Assembly: GCA_943370285.1 (NCBI GenBank)
Contig: CALRQJ020000005.1
Span: 1-64,000 of the forward strand
Direction of reading: 5' to 3'
DNA from: CALRQJ02 sp943370285
GTDB taxonomy: Bacteria; Bacteroidota; Bacteroidia; Chitinophagales; Chitinophagaceae
Length of the DNA stretch: 64,000 bases
The notes under the pieces are model-generated. The model had not been told where the DNA came from, made no database searches, and saw only the letters and a program-made list of their open reading frames with translations. The translations under genes and the position numbers were made by a program. Of this stretch, positions 1 through 8,398 are shown piece after piece (position 1 is the stretch's first letter; every line of letters starts with the position of its first letter).

Positions 1-25
1 TTGCGGCCGGCTACGCCGGCCGCAA
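1..25. repeat. GC-rich perfect inverted repeat at window edge
   Basis: Eleven-base arms (TTGCGGCCGGC and its complement) enclose the loop TAC. The arms are almost entirely G+C in an otherwise AT-rich region. It could be a terminator for a gene left of the window or a REP-like intergenic element. The left edge is cut by the window, so its full extent is unknown. Confidence 0.7.
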
Positions 26-41
26 CCCAACACCATGCATC

Positions 42-413
42 ATGAAAACAATAAAAAAAATTGACTTTTTGCTGCAAGTACTGCTGATTGTAGGCTTCAG
101 CATTGGTATCATAATTGAACAACGGGGCATGTACTTTATAGCATTACTCGTTATTGGAATTTGGCAAATAAGCAGCATGATCGGCCACAGCCTAAAATCT
201 TGCTTTACAGCAAACAAAACCAAACGTTGGTTCTATAACCGCATAACATTGCTTACACTAGTAGTGATGGCATTGGGATTGGTTACTCCACCTTTTGCAT
301 ATGTCTATTTTGTACTCTTGTACATCGCTCCAGCAATGGCACTGTATTATACATTTATCTGCGGTAGAGAATTATACCTGATGCAACGAAGGCCTTTGGC
401 TTTGTTGAAATAA
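42..413 (+). CDS. Small four-helix membrane protein, unknown function
   Basis: This 123-residue protein was not recognised as a named family. Four hydrophobic stretches are visible, roughly residues 10-27, 30-48, 67-84 and 86-106. Charged residues and a KTKRW segment lie between the second and third, so it is probably an inner-membrane protein with a cytoplasmic loop there. The ATG used is the first in frame; an ATG seven bases upstream is in another frame. Only 11 bases separate it from the next gene, in the same direction, so the two may be co-transcribed. No catalytic residues can be proposed. Confidence 0.6.
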   Translation: MKTIKKIDFLLQVLLIVGFSIGIIIEQRGMYFIALLVIGIWQISSMIGHSLKSCFTANKTKRWFYNRITLLTLVVMALGLVTPPFAYVYFVLLYIAPAMALYYTFICGRELYLMQRRPLALLK

Positions 414-424
414 AATAATAAATC

Positions 425-1381
425 ATGAAATCGAATCATAAAATGATCATTGCCGGAGGAACGGGTTTTATCGGTCGTTCTATAGCTGAATATTTTGCTC
501 CAACAAATGATATCATAATACTGACAAGAGCTTTGCCAAAGCAAAAAACTAATGCTACCGGAAGCTACAAGCCATCAAAGAATGTAAAGCTTGTTCATTG
601 GGATGGAAAAAACCAAGGAGAGTGGTGTCAACATATGGACGGTGCAAGTGTGGTAATTAACCTTTCCGGCAAATCGGTCAACTGTCGTTACAATGCCCAA
701 AACAAAGCAGCAATATTAAATAGCAGATTAGAAACAACAAAAGCATTTGGCGAAGCAATTCAGCATTCTAAACACCCACCGACACTTTGGCTAAATGCTG
801 CATCCGCAACAATTTATAGAGATGCTAAAGACAAACCACAAGATGAATATACAGGTGAAATACAGAACGACTTTAGTGTTCAAGTGTGTAAACAATGGGA
901 AGCTGCTTTATTTGATCAACACACACCTGCCACAAGAAAAATCGCTTTGAGATTAGCGATTACATTAGGAAACGGTGGAGTGATGACTCCCTATTTTAAT
1001 TTATTGAAATGGGGATTAGGAGGTAAACAAGGTTCAGGAAAACAAATGTATAGTTGGATACACATTAATGATGTTTGCAGGGCTATTGAATGGTTATGGG
1101 AGCATACAGAAATCGAGGGTTCTGTTAATATATGCAGCCCAAACCCTATTACCAATGCAACATTTATGCAAACCTTACGGCAGCTTACAAATACAAAATT
1201 TGGTTTACCTGCTCCTGCTTGGTTGCTCAAAATAGGCGCTGCCATTATTGGCACCGAAACAGAATTATTACTAAAAAGTAGATGGGTCATTCCCGCAAAA
1301 CTTCTAGCAGCCGGCTTTACTTTTAGTTACCCCGAAATAGATAAGGCCGTACAGGAGATAGTTAATCGTCGTGTCAAATAA
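425..1381 (+). CDS. TIGR01777-family SDR epimerase (YfcH-like)
   Basis: This is an NAD(P)-binding extended short-chain dehydrogenase. The N-terminal Rossmann motif GGTGFIG is at residues 11-17, followed by VVINLSGKSV, typical of the YfcH/SULA/TIGR01777 group. The last 60 or so residues (from PAPAWLLKIG to the end) match the helical C-terminal extension (DUF1731) of that group. The length of 318 residues is a little above the usual 300. The biochemical substrate of the family is not established; it is commonly annotated as a nucleoside-diphosphate-sugar epimerase. It lies just downstream of a small membrane protein and is followed by 134 bases of degenerate repeats, so it may end its transcription unit. 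It could instead be a quinone- or flavin-linked SDR, since no sugar substrate is shown by the sequence. Confidence 0.85.
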   Translation: MKSNHKMIIAGGTGFIGRSIAEYFAPTNDIIILTRALPKQKTNATGSYKPSKNVKLVHWDGKNQGEWCQHMDGASVVINLSGKSVNCRYNAQNKAAILNSRLETTKAFGEAIQHSKHPPTLWLNAASATIYRDAKDKPQDEYTGEIQNDFSVQVCKQWEAALFDQHTPATRKIALRLAITLGNGGVMTPYFNLLKWGLGGKQGSGKQMYSWIHINDVCRAIEWLWEHTEIEGSVNICSPNPITNATFMQTLRQLTNTKFGLPAPAWLLKIGAAIIGTETELLLKSRWVIPAKLLAAGFTFSYPEIDKAVQEIVNRRVK

Positions 1382-1392
1382 CATAAAATATC

Positions 1393-1463
1393 GAAACCTT
1401 AAACCTTAAACCCTAGACCCAAAACCTGAAACCTGTAACCAAAAACTTGAAACCAGTAACCTC
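1393..1463. repeat. Degenerate heptameric repeats (AAACCTT/GAAACCT-like)
   Basis: About nine units of roughly seven bases follow one another, for example GAAACCTT, AAACCTT, AAACCCT, AAAACCT, GAAACCT and GAAACCA. They fill most of the gap between two rightward genes. A shorter relative (TGAAACT, TGAAACA) lies at 21583-21620. The pattern is telomere-like in appearance only. Its origin by slippage or as an intergenic repeat family is an inference. Confidence 0.6.
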
Positions 1464-1466
1464 CAA

Positions 1467-1501
1467 TTGCTAACCCACTTCATCTCCAAACCTTACATTT
1501 G
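1467..1501 (+). promoter_or_regulatory. Candidate Bacteroidota-type promoter
   Basis: TACATTTG at 1494-1501 matches the TAnnTTTG -7 consensus of Bacteroidota. A TTG at 1467-1469 could serve as the -33 element, but the 24-base spacer is slightly longer than usual. The ATG of the next gene is only 14 bases beyond the -7 box, giving a very short leader. Confidence 0.35.
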
Positions 1502-1515
1502 CAAAAACCGAGGAC

Positions 1516-2688
1516 ATGAAGTTGTACGAAGTCAATACCAATGCTTTAGCAGCTGAATTTATTTCAGTTGGTGTACTAATGAACCAAAGCAACCCCAAAT
1601 ATATTCGTCCTTTAGACAAAGAAATCAACGATGTATTTGATGAAAATGTAAACAAAAGTTTCAGATTCGGAACAGCAAAGCGTTGGATATTGAAATCGGA
1701 AAATAATCAACCCATTGGTCGAATTGCTGCATTCACCAACAATAAATACATCAATAAAGGCACCGAATTTAAAACTGGTGGAATTGGATTTTTTGAATGT
1801 ATCAATGATCAAACGGCTGCCAACCTATTATTTGATACTGCAAAACAATGGTTGGAACAACAAGGAATGGAAGCCATGGACGGCCCCATCAACTTTGGAG
1901 ATAGAGATAAGTGGTGGGGATTATTAGTAGAAGGATTCGAAGATGAACCTTTATATGGCATGCCATTTAATCCACCTTATTATGAGCAATTGTTCGATGG
2001 CTATGGATTCAAAAATTACTACAACCAATATTGGTACAGAAGAGTGGTTGCAGACCCATTGAGTGCTAAATTTATGGAACGTCATGCAAAATTTGCAGCA
2101 AAGCCTGAATACAGTGCTAAGCATTTCAAAAAAAGTGAATTAGAAAAATTTGCTTCCGACTTTACTACTGTCTATAACGCAGCTTGGGCTCAGCATGGAG
2201 AAGCGAAAGAAATTACACATGAACAAGTGGTAAAAATTTTCAAACAAATGAAACCCATTATGGATGAACGTTTGATTTGGTTTGCATACTATAGAAACGA
2301 ACCTGTTGCCATGTGGATTAATTTGCCAGACTTAAACCAATACTTTAAACATTTTAATGGGAAATTGGGCTGGTGGGAAAAACTACGATTATTATGGATG
2401 AAAGCCAATAACCAATGTAATCGTTTTGTTGGTCATTCTTTTGGTGTAACACCTAAATTTCAAGCATTAGGAATTGATAGTTATCTTATTAGAGAAGGCT
2501 CAAGGTTATTACAAGAAAAAAACCTTTACGAAATCATAGAAATGGGCTGGGCTGGCGATTGGAACCCGAAAATGATTAACATCTACAAATCCATTGGAGG
2601 AAATCAAAACCGTAGAATGATTACCTATCGCTACATATTTGATAATAAATACCCATTTGAGAGACATCCGGAAATGGAATATAAGTAA
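1516..2688 (+). CDS. YghO-like GNAT-related protein
   Basis: This 390-residue protein resembles the YghO-type family often annotated as a GNAT N-acetyltransferase. The N-terminal part carries the pattern PKYIRPLDKEINDVFD near residues 28-43, then RWILKSENNQPIGRIAAF, like a GNAT beta4 region, and DGPINFGDRDKWWG. The C-terminal half (NRFVGHSFGVTPKFQALGID, EIIEMGWAGDWN) looks like a second degenerate acetyltransferase fold. No membrane segment is seen. The start was chosen because the family alignment begins at about this point. A GAGGA sequence sits only a few bases before the ATG. The substrate is unknown, and membership in the family does not prove acetyltransferase activity. It converges with the polysaccharide block at a hairpin terminator. 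Confidence 0.75.
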   Translation: MKLYEVNTNALAAEFISVGVLMNQSNPKYIRPLDKEINDVFDENVNKSFRFGTAKRWILKSENNQPIGRIAAFTNNKYINKGTEFKTGGIGFFECINDQTAANLLFDTAKQWLEQQGMEAMDGPINFGDRDKWWGLLVEGFEDEPLYGMPFNPPYYEQLFDGYGFKNYYNQYWYRRVVADPLSAKFMERHAKFAAKPEYSAKHFKKSELEKFASDFTTVYNAAWAQHGEAKEITHEQVVKIFKQMKPIMDERLIWFAYYRNEPVAMWINLPDLNQYFKHFNGKLGWWEKLRLLWMKANNQCNRFVGHSFGVTPKFQALGIDSYLIREGSRLLQEKNLYEIIEMGWAGDWNPKMINIYKSIGGNQNRRMITYRYIFDNKYPFERHPEMEYK

Positions 2689-2692
2689 ATGA

Positions 2693-2717
2693 CAATGCCC
2701 CGATTTTCGGGGCATTG
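2693..2717. terminator. Bidirectional hairpin terminator between convergent genes
   Basis: A perfect 11-base stem (CAATGCCCCGA with its complement) closes a TTT loop. It lies between the stop of the rightward GNAT-like gene and the stop of the leftward rmlA gene, so it can serve both. A clear T-tract is missing on either side. Confidence 0.75.
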
Positions 2718-2746
2718 ATATGTTATAAATTAGATTGGAGTTTACA

Positions 2747-3604
2747 TTATTTCACCCTTCGCAAATATTCCCCATAACCACTTTTAGCGTATTTATCTGC
2801 CAATAACAACAGTTGATCTTTGCTAATAAAACCCATCCTGTAAGCCACCTCTTCTATACAACCAATTTTTTGTCCTTGGCGCTTTTCAATTACTCTCACA
2901 AATTCTGTAGCATCACTTAAAGAATCAAAAGTACCGGTATCTAACCATGCAGTTCCACGGCTCATAACACCTACTTGCAAATTTCCTTGTTGCAAATACA
3001 CTTTATTTACATCCGTAATTTCATACTCACCTCTAGCAGAAGGAGCAATATTTGCGGCTATTTCAAGTACAGAATTATCATAAAAATATAAGCCCGGTAC
3101 AGCATAATTACTTTTTGGAGATGGTGGCTTTTCTTCAATACTAATAGCCTTAAAATGAGTATCAAACTCCACAACACCGTATCGTTCCGGATCACTTACT
3201 TCATAAGCAAAAACTGCTGCACCGTTCACATCGTTGAAGGACTGTACTAATTTTGCAAATCCTGCCCCATAAAAAATATTATCCCCTAATACCAAAGCAA
3301 CTTTATCATCACCAACAAAATCTTTACCAATTACAAATGCTTGTGCCAAACCATTAGGTACTGCTTGTACAGCATATTCAAATCGGCAACCAATTTCATT
3401 GCCATCACCCAACAAACGTTGAAACTGACTACTATCTTCTGGTGTAGTTATGATGAGCACTTCATGAATACCGGCAAGCATTAATACACTAAGCGGATAG
3501 TATATCATCGGCTTGTCATAAATCGGCATCAGTTGTTTACTGATTGCTTTAGTAATAGGATATAACCTTGTTCCACTACCACCGGCTAAAATAATGCCTT
3601 TCAT
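2747..3604 (-). CDS. rmlA: Glucose-1-phosphate thymidylyltransferase (RmlA)
   Basis: The enzyme joins dTTP and glucose-1-phosphate to dTDP-glucose, the first step of dTDP-deoxysugar synthesis, in the cytoplasm. At 285 residues it has the normal short-form RmlA length. Visible motifs are the nucleotide-binding loop GGSGTRLYPIT (residues 8-18), KQLMPIYDKPMIYYPLSVLM, the metal and sugar-binding region VLGDNIFYG, and RGTAWLDTGTFDSL near residue 220. It is the last gene of the leftward block, one base after rmlC, and ends close to a terminator. The order rmlB, rmlC, rmlA is complete for dTDP-4-keto-6-deoxy-L-mannose, but no rmlD reductase is recognisable in the window. Confidence 0.97.
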   Translation of the reverse strand: MKGIILAGGSGTRLYPITKAISKQLMPIYDKPMIYYPLSVLMLAGIHEVLIITTPEDSSQFQRLLGDGNEIGCRFEYAVQAVPNGLAQAFVIGKDFVGDDKVALVLGDNIFYGAGFAKLVQSFNDVNGAAVFAYEVSDPERYGVVEFDTHFKAISIEEKPPSPKSNYAVPGLYFYDNSVLEIAANIAPSARGEYEITDVNKVYLQQGNLQVGVMSRGTAWLDTGTFDSLSDATEFVRVIEKRQGQKIGCIEEVAYRMGFISKDQLLLLADKYAKSGYGEYLRRVK

Positions 3605-3605
3605 A

Positions 3606-4157
3606 CTACAAACTATTTAAATAGGTTTCTAAATCAGGTAAGTGCTTATCCTTGTCAGACACCTGAATATCAGATTCAGGTAATTGCCAATCGATATTTA
3701 AGTAAGCATCATTATACATGATACCTGCATCTGCAGCTTTATTGTAAAAATTATCACACTTGTAAAAAAATACTGCTGTTTCACTTAAGACGACAAACCC
3801 ATGTGCAAAACCTTTTGGCAAGTAAAACTGCTTGTGATTATCACCCGTTAATTCGATACTAAAATGTTGTTTGAAAGTGGATGAATCGGGCCTTAAATCA
3901 ACTGCAACATCTAACACAGCACCACTTAACACCCTTACTAATTTTGCCTGTGCATATTCACCGGTTTGAAAATGCAACCCTCTCAATACACCCCGATTTG
4001 ATTTAGACTGATTGTCCTGCACAAATTGAACATCCACGCCGGTTAATGAATTAAACCTAGCAGCATTAAAACTTTCAAAAAAATAGCCTCTCGGGTCTTC
4101 AAAGACAGTATCATGAATGATATAACAACCGTGCAAGGGGGTTTGCTCAATAGTCAT
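3606..4157 (-). CDS. rmlC: dTDP-4-dehydrorhamnose 3,5-epimerase (RmlC)
   Basis: The enzyme epimerises C3 and C5 of dTDP-4-keto-6-deoxyglucose. The 183-residue protein is a single cupin of normal RmlC size. Landmarks are HDTVFEDPRGYFFESFN at the N-terminus, the catalytic-His segment GVLRGLHFQTG near residue 59, DVAVDLR, and FYLPKGFAHGFVVLS. It is separated from rmlB by two bases and from rmlA by one, so the three are surely co-transcribed and probably translationally coupled. The full set of conserved residues argues for a true 3,5-epimerase rather than a 3,4-ketoisomerase. Confidence 0.95.
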   Translation of the reverse strand: MTIEQTPLHGCYIIHDTVFEDPRGYFFESFNAARFNSLTGVDVQFVQDNQSKSNRGVLRGLHFQTGEYAQAKLVRVLSGAVLDVAVDLRPDSSTFKQHFSIELTGDNHKQFYLPKGFAHGFVVLSETAVFFYKCDNFYNKAADAGIMYNDAYLNIDWQLPESDIQVSDKDKHLPDLETYLNSL

Positions 4158-4159
4158 AT

Positions 4160-5215
4160 TTATCTATTTGTATACATATTATCGTAATAAGTAGCATATG
4201 CGCCGCTAGTCACATTATCAAGCCATTCTGTGTTAGCCAAATACCAATCTACTGTTTCTGCTAACCCTTGTTCAAAGGTAACAGTAGGCTTCCACCCTAA
4301 TGCTTGATTAATTTTAGTAGCATCAATAGCATATCTTCTATCATGCCCGGGTCGATCAGTAACATAAGTAATCAATTGCAAACTAGCGCCTGCTGCCCTT
4401 CCTAATTTATCATCCATAATACGGCACAACAATTGAATCAATTCAATATTCTGCCATTCATTAAAACCGCCAATATTATAAGTTTCGGCATTTTTTCCTT
4501 CATGAAAAACCAAATCAATAGCTAATGCATGATCTTTTACATATAGCCAATCTCTGGTATATTTTCCATCGCCATAAACCGGTAAAGGTTTGTTTTGAAT
4601 AATATTATTGATGAAGAGTGGAATCAATTTTTCGGGAAATTGATACGGACCATAATTATTAGAACAATTGGTAATAACTATGGGTAGATGATAAGTTTCG
4701 CCATAAGCCCTCACAAAATGATCTGAAGCGGCTTTACTAGCTGAGTAAGGAGAATTAGGATCATAAGCGGTTGTTTCTTTGAACAAACCATCTTCGCCTA
4801 GTGAGCCGTATACTTCATCGGTAGAAATATGATAAAACCGTTTGCCTTCAAAAGCACCATTCCAATATTGTTTGGCAGCATTTAACAAATTTACTGTGCC
4901 TACAACATTCGTATACACAAAATCTAATGGCGAATGGATAGAACGGTCTACATGACTTTCAGCTGCTAAATGAATCACATCGGTAATGTCGTATTTCGAA
5001 AAAACTTCCGATAATGCAGCAGCATCTAACAAATTAGTTTTAGTAAAATGGTAATTCGGCGAAGCGGCCACATCACTTAAATTAGCCAAATTGCCGGCAT
5101 ATGTTAACGCATCTAAATTAATAATTTGATACGTTGGATACTTTTCAACAAATAACTTTACTACATGTGTACCGATAAATCCTGCACCGCCGGTGATTAA
5201 AATTCGTTTACTCAT
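4160..5215 (-). CDS. rmlB: dTDP-glucose 4,6-dehydratase (RmlB)
   Basis: The enzyme converts dTDP-glucose to dTDP-4-keto-6-deoxyglucose using tightly bound NAD. The 351-residue extended SDR has the cofactor loop GGAGFIG at the N-terminus, the catalytic segment ISTDEVYGSLGEDG with the Asp-Glu pair typical of dehydratases, the YSASK active-site Tyr/Lys motif, and NCSNNYGPYQFPEKLIPL. Its start overlaps the stop of the upstream uronate epimerase by four bases (ATGA-type), which suggests coupled translation. It feeds RmlC directly. Confidence 0.96.
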   Translation of the reverse strand: MSKRILITGGAGFIGTHVVKLFVEKYPTYQIINLDALTYAGNLANLSDVAASPNYHFTKTNLLDAAALSEVFSKYDITDVIHLAAESHVDRSIHSPLDFVYTNVVGTVNLLNAAKQYWNGAFEGKRFYHISTDEVYGSLGEDGLFKETTAYDPNSPYSASKAASDHFVRAYGETYHLPIVITNCSNNYGPYQFPEKLIPLFINNIIQNKPLPVYGDGKYTRDWLYVKDHALAIDLVFHEGKNAETYNIGGFNEWQNIELIQLLCRIMDDKLGRAAGASLQLITYVTDRPGHDRRYAIDATKINQALGWKPTVTFEQGLAETVDWYLANTEWLDNVTSGAYATYYDNMYTNR

Positions 5216-6264
5216 ATATTATAGTAAGATTTATACCAGCTAATAAATTGGTGAATGCCGTCTGTAATTGCAGTGTTGGGTTTATAGTCTAATTGCGTCA
5301 CCAAATCTGCCACATCGGCAAAAGTTGCAGGCACATCGCCAGGTTGTATGGGCATCATTTCTTTTATTGCTGTTTTACCTAGTTCATTTTCGATTGCCCC
5401 TACGAAATCCATCAACTTAACCGGTGCATTGTTACCAATGTTATACACTTTATAAGGTGCAGTTGAGGCAGATGGCTCCGGGTTTAAGCCACTCCAATTC
5501 GGGTCGCCTTTTGGTGCATTGTCAATTACTCTAACCAATCCCTCTACAATATCAGCCACATAAGTAAAGTCCCTCACCATTTCCCCATGATTAAATACTT
5601 GGATGGGTTTGCCTTCCATAATGGCTTTGGCAAAAATAAACAATGCCATATCGGGCCTGCCCCAAGGACCATAAACTGTAAAAAATCGCAATCCGGTTGT
5701 AGGTAAATTAAATAAATGACTATACACATGTGCCATTAACTCATTACTCTTTTTACTCGCTGCGTATAAAGATACCGGATGGTCTACATTATGAGATGTG
5801 GAGAAAGGCACCGATTCGTTTAAACCATACACACTACTACTACTGGCATAAGCCAAATGTTTTACTTGGTTATGTCGGCAACATTCTAAAATATTAACAA
5901 AACCAACAATATTACTATCAATATAGGCATAAGGATTAGTTAAGCTATATCGTACACCTGCCTGTGCAGCGAGGTTAACAACAACATCGAATTGCTCTGC
6001 AGCAAATAATACTTGTAATTGTTCTCTATCTTCTAATTGCAATTGTATAAAACGATAGTTGGGATGCTTTTCACTAGTAACCATCGTATTGTAACCGATT
6101 GCTGCTTTGTTAATACCGGCAAAAGCCAAACGACTGTACTTTAGATTTACATCATAATAATCATTAATGCTATCTAATCCCACCACTTCATCTCCTCTTT
6201 CTAGTAATCGATTAGCGAGATGAAAGCCAATAAAACCTGCTGTACCGGTAACTAATATTTTCAT
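5212..6264 (-). CDS. UDP-glucuronate 4-epimerase-like SDR
   Basis: This protein probably interconverts UDP-glucuronate and UDP-galacturonate. It is a 350-residue extended SDR with the N-terminal TGTAGFIG loop followed by the diagnostic LDSINDYYDVNLKYSRL stretch found in UDP-glucuronate epimerases. It also has AAQAGVRYSLTNP, the Ser-rich YASSSSVYG and YAASKKSNE with the active-site Tyr and Lys, and RFFTVYGPWGRPDMA. It shares four-base overlaps with both neighbours. No UDP-glucose dehydrogenase to supply UDP-glucuronate is seen in the window. Together with the AsnB-type gene at 14852-16660 it points to a uronic acid or uronamide in polysaccharide A. Confidence 0.88.
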   Translation of the reverse strand: MKILVTGTAGFIGFHLANRLLERGDEVVGLDSINDYYDVNLKYSRLAFAGINKAAIGYNTMVTSEKHPNYRFIQLQLEDREQLQVLFAAEQFDVVVNLAAQAGVRYSLTNPYAYIDSNIVGFVNILECCRHNQVKHLAYASSSSVYGLNESVPFSTSHNVDHPVSLYAASKKSNELMAHVYSHLFNLPTTGLRFFTVYGPWGRPDMALFIFAKAIMEGKPIQVFNHGEMVRDFTYVADIVEGLVRVIDNAPKGDPNWSGLNPEPSASTAPYKVYNIGNNAPVKLMDFVGAIENELGKTAIKEMMPIQPGDVPATFADVADLVTQLDYKPNTAITDGIHQFISWYKSYYNI

Positions 6265-7466
6265 ATACTTGATAGCTTTTGTTGTTGCAAAGTCGACAGA
6301 TAAAGTTCAGTAAAAGCTTTCACTTCTGCTTCTTTTGAAAAACGGGCTTGCACCCATTCAACCCCTTTTTTGCCCATAAGGTGTCGCAAATCTTCATCCA
6401 TTGCCAATTGATGTATTTTTTCGTCAAAAGCCCCTACATCACCGGGTGCTACTAAAAATCCGGTTTTGTTATCCTGTAAAGTATCCGCAACACCTCCTAC
6501 ATTTACAGCCACCACAGGTTTGCCGCAAAATTGGGCTTCGATTAATGAAAATGGTGTGCCCTCATTAAAAGAAGTTAACACCACTATATCTAACCCATCT
6601 ATAGCCTGCTGGGCATCAGTTATCCACGATGTGAAAATGACAGCTGCACCAGTTTCATTTTTTTGCTCTGCAAAAAGAATATTTTTTTGGTTAAGCTGCT
6701 GTAAAATCGTGGCTTTTTCTTTCCCGTCTCCAATAATAAAAAACATAACAGGTACATCTGAATATTTTTCCAGATAATATTCAACTGCCGAAATAAAAAA
6801 GGGAAAGTTTTTAATGGGCACCAATCTACCTAAAATACCAATTGCAACGGTATCATCGGTTAATTGGTATTGTTGCCGAAATTTTTGGCGATTGTGTTCG
6901 GCTTGAGCAGGATTTATATAATCTATACCCAAAGGAATCACTTTTAATTTGCCGATAGGAAGCTTCAACTTTGCTTGTAATTCCGCTAATTGTTTATTGC
7001 CTAAAGCAATCAAACAAGAGCTTTTATAGGCTAAATATTTTTCGATAGCGATCACCAACCGAGTTGCAATAGGATTGAAATAAGAATGAAATAAATGCCC
7101 ATGAAAAGTATGTACAATGACAGAAGTACGAAGCGAAGAGGCTGCTAATCTACCCAACAAACCTGATTTCGCCCCATGAGTATGTACAATTTGAGGTTTA
7201 AACTGACGTATGATTTTTCGAATCTCAAAAAAAGTGAAAAAGTCGTTGAAAGGATTTACACTACGTTTCATTCGTTTTATTGGCTGGAGTTTTAAACCCG
7301 GATAATTGTCCATCATAAACCAAGGCTCCACTTCATCAGGTTCCTTATCGCCGTATAAAATCAGAATATCAAAATCTTTGCTAAGTCGATGAGCTAGCGG
7401 GATTGTATCACTTGCATGCCCGCCAATAACAAACCTACCCAGTATAATAAGCAAACGTGGTTTCAT
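6261..7466 (-). CDS. Family 4 glycosyltransferase
   Basis: This is a GT-B retaining glycosyltransferase of about 400 residues, cytoplasmic or membrane-associated, expected to add one sugar of repeat unit A. The N-terminal acceptor domain has PRLLIILGRFVIGGHASDTIPLA and VHTHGAKSGLLGRLAA. The donor domain has GILGRLVPIKNFPFFISAVE and the EX7E signature in EGTPFSLIEAQFCGKPVV. It overlaps the upstream fcl gene by one base and the downstream epimerase by four. Donor and acceptor cannot be deduced from sequence alone. Confidence 0.88.
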   Translation of the reverse strand: MKPRLLIILGRFVIGGHASDTIPLAHRLSKDFDILILYGDKEPDEVEPWFMMDNYPGLKLQPIKRMKRSVNPFNDFFTFFEIRKIIRQFKPQIVHTHGAKSGLLGRLAASSLRTSVIVHTFHGHLFHSYFNPIATRLVIAIEKYLAYKSSCLIALGNKQLAELQAKLKLPIGKLKVIPLGIDYINPAQAEHNRQKFRQQYQLTDDTVAIGILGRLVPIKNFPFFISAVEYYLEKYSDVPVMFFIIGDGKEKATILQQLNQKNILFAEQKNETGAAVIFTSWITDAQQAIDGLDIVVLTSFNEGTPFSLIEAQFCGKPVVAVNVGGVADTLQDNKTGFLVAPGDVGAFDEKIHQLAMDEDLRHLMGKKGVEWVQARFSKEAEVKAFTELYLSTLQQQKLSSI

Positions 7467-8398
7467 TAATCCCAGTTGCGGTCTTTTATGTCTTCATAAA
7501 CCATTTGTATACCAGCTTCTAAGGATATATTGGCTTTCCAACCTAGATGATTGAGTTTAGAAACATCCATTAGTTTTCGAGGGGTGCCATCTGGCTGCGC
7601 CGGATTGGTAATAATCTCACCTTCGAAACCGGTAATGCGTTGTATTAATTTCGCTAAATCTAAAATAGAAATATCGGTACCGGTACCTATATTTACGAAT
7701 CCAGCATCGCTATAATGTTCCATTAAAAACAAACAAGCTTGGGCTAAATCATCGGCATGTAAAAACTCTCTTAAAGGAGAACCGGTACCCCACATTTCTA
7801 CTGTTGCAGCATGATTACGTTTAGCAGTAATGAATTTTCGTAACAATGCCGGTAAAACATGGCTGTTGTTTAAATCATAATTGTCATTCGGTCCGTACAA
7901 ATTCGTAGGCATCACCGAAATAAAATCGCATCCGTATTGAGCCCGATAAGCCTCACACATTTTGATGCCGGCTATCTTGGCAATGGCATAAGGTTCATTG
8001 GTTGGCTCTAGTAATCCGGTTAACAGATAGTCTTCTTTTAAAGGCTGCGGCGCCAATTTGGGATAAATACAAGAAGATCCCAAAAACATCAATTTTTTAA
8101 CCTTGTATTGATATGCCGCATGTATCACATTGCTTTGAAGAATAATATTATCGTAGATAAAATCTGCCCTAAAAGTATTGTTGGCATGAATACCACCCAC
8201 TTTAGCAGCAGCTAAAAAAACATAATCGGGCCGTTCAGCCGCAAAAAAATCATGCACCGCTTGTTGATGTCTCAAATCAAGTTCGGCAGATGTTCTAGAA
8301 ATAATATTTTCAAAGCCATTATTTTGCAACTGTCTAAGAATGGCACTGCCAACCATCCCTCTATGTCCGGCTACATATATTTTTGATTGCTTTTCCAA
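7466..8398 (-). CDS. fcl: GDP-L-fucose synthase (Fcl/WcaG)
   Basis: The enzyme epimerises and reduces GDP-4-keto-6-deoxymannose to GDP-L-fucose with NADPH. The 310-residue SDR has GHRGMVGSAI at the N-terminus, FLGSSCIYPKLAPQP, YAIAKIAGIKMCE with the Tyr/Lys pair, PTNLYGPNDNYDL and FLHADDLAQACLFLM, all standard for Fcl. It is directly downstream of gmd with no gap, as in most GDP-fucose operons. The product can feed system A transferases and, in trans, the GT11 fucosyltransferase at 47952-48761. Confidence 0.96.
   Translation of the reverse strand: MEKQSKIYVAGHRGMVGSAILRQLQNNGFENIISRTSAELDLRHQQAVHDFFAAERPDYVFLAAAKVGGIHANNTFRADFIYDNIILQSNVIHAAYQYKVKKLMFLGSSCIYPKLAPQPLKEDYLLTGLLEPTNEPYAIAKIAGIKMCEAYRAQYGCDFISVMPTNLYGPNDNYDLNNSHVLPALLRKFITAKRNHAATVEMWGTGSPLREFLHADDLAQACLFLMEHYSDAGFVNIGTGTDISILDLAKLIQRITGFEGEIITNPAQPDGTPRKLMDVSKLNHLGWKANISLEAGIQMVYEDIKDRNWD

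Noticed and set aside
1393..1463. CRISPR-like array
   Set aside because: Units are only about seven bases and directly adjacent, with no spacers.
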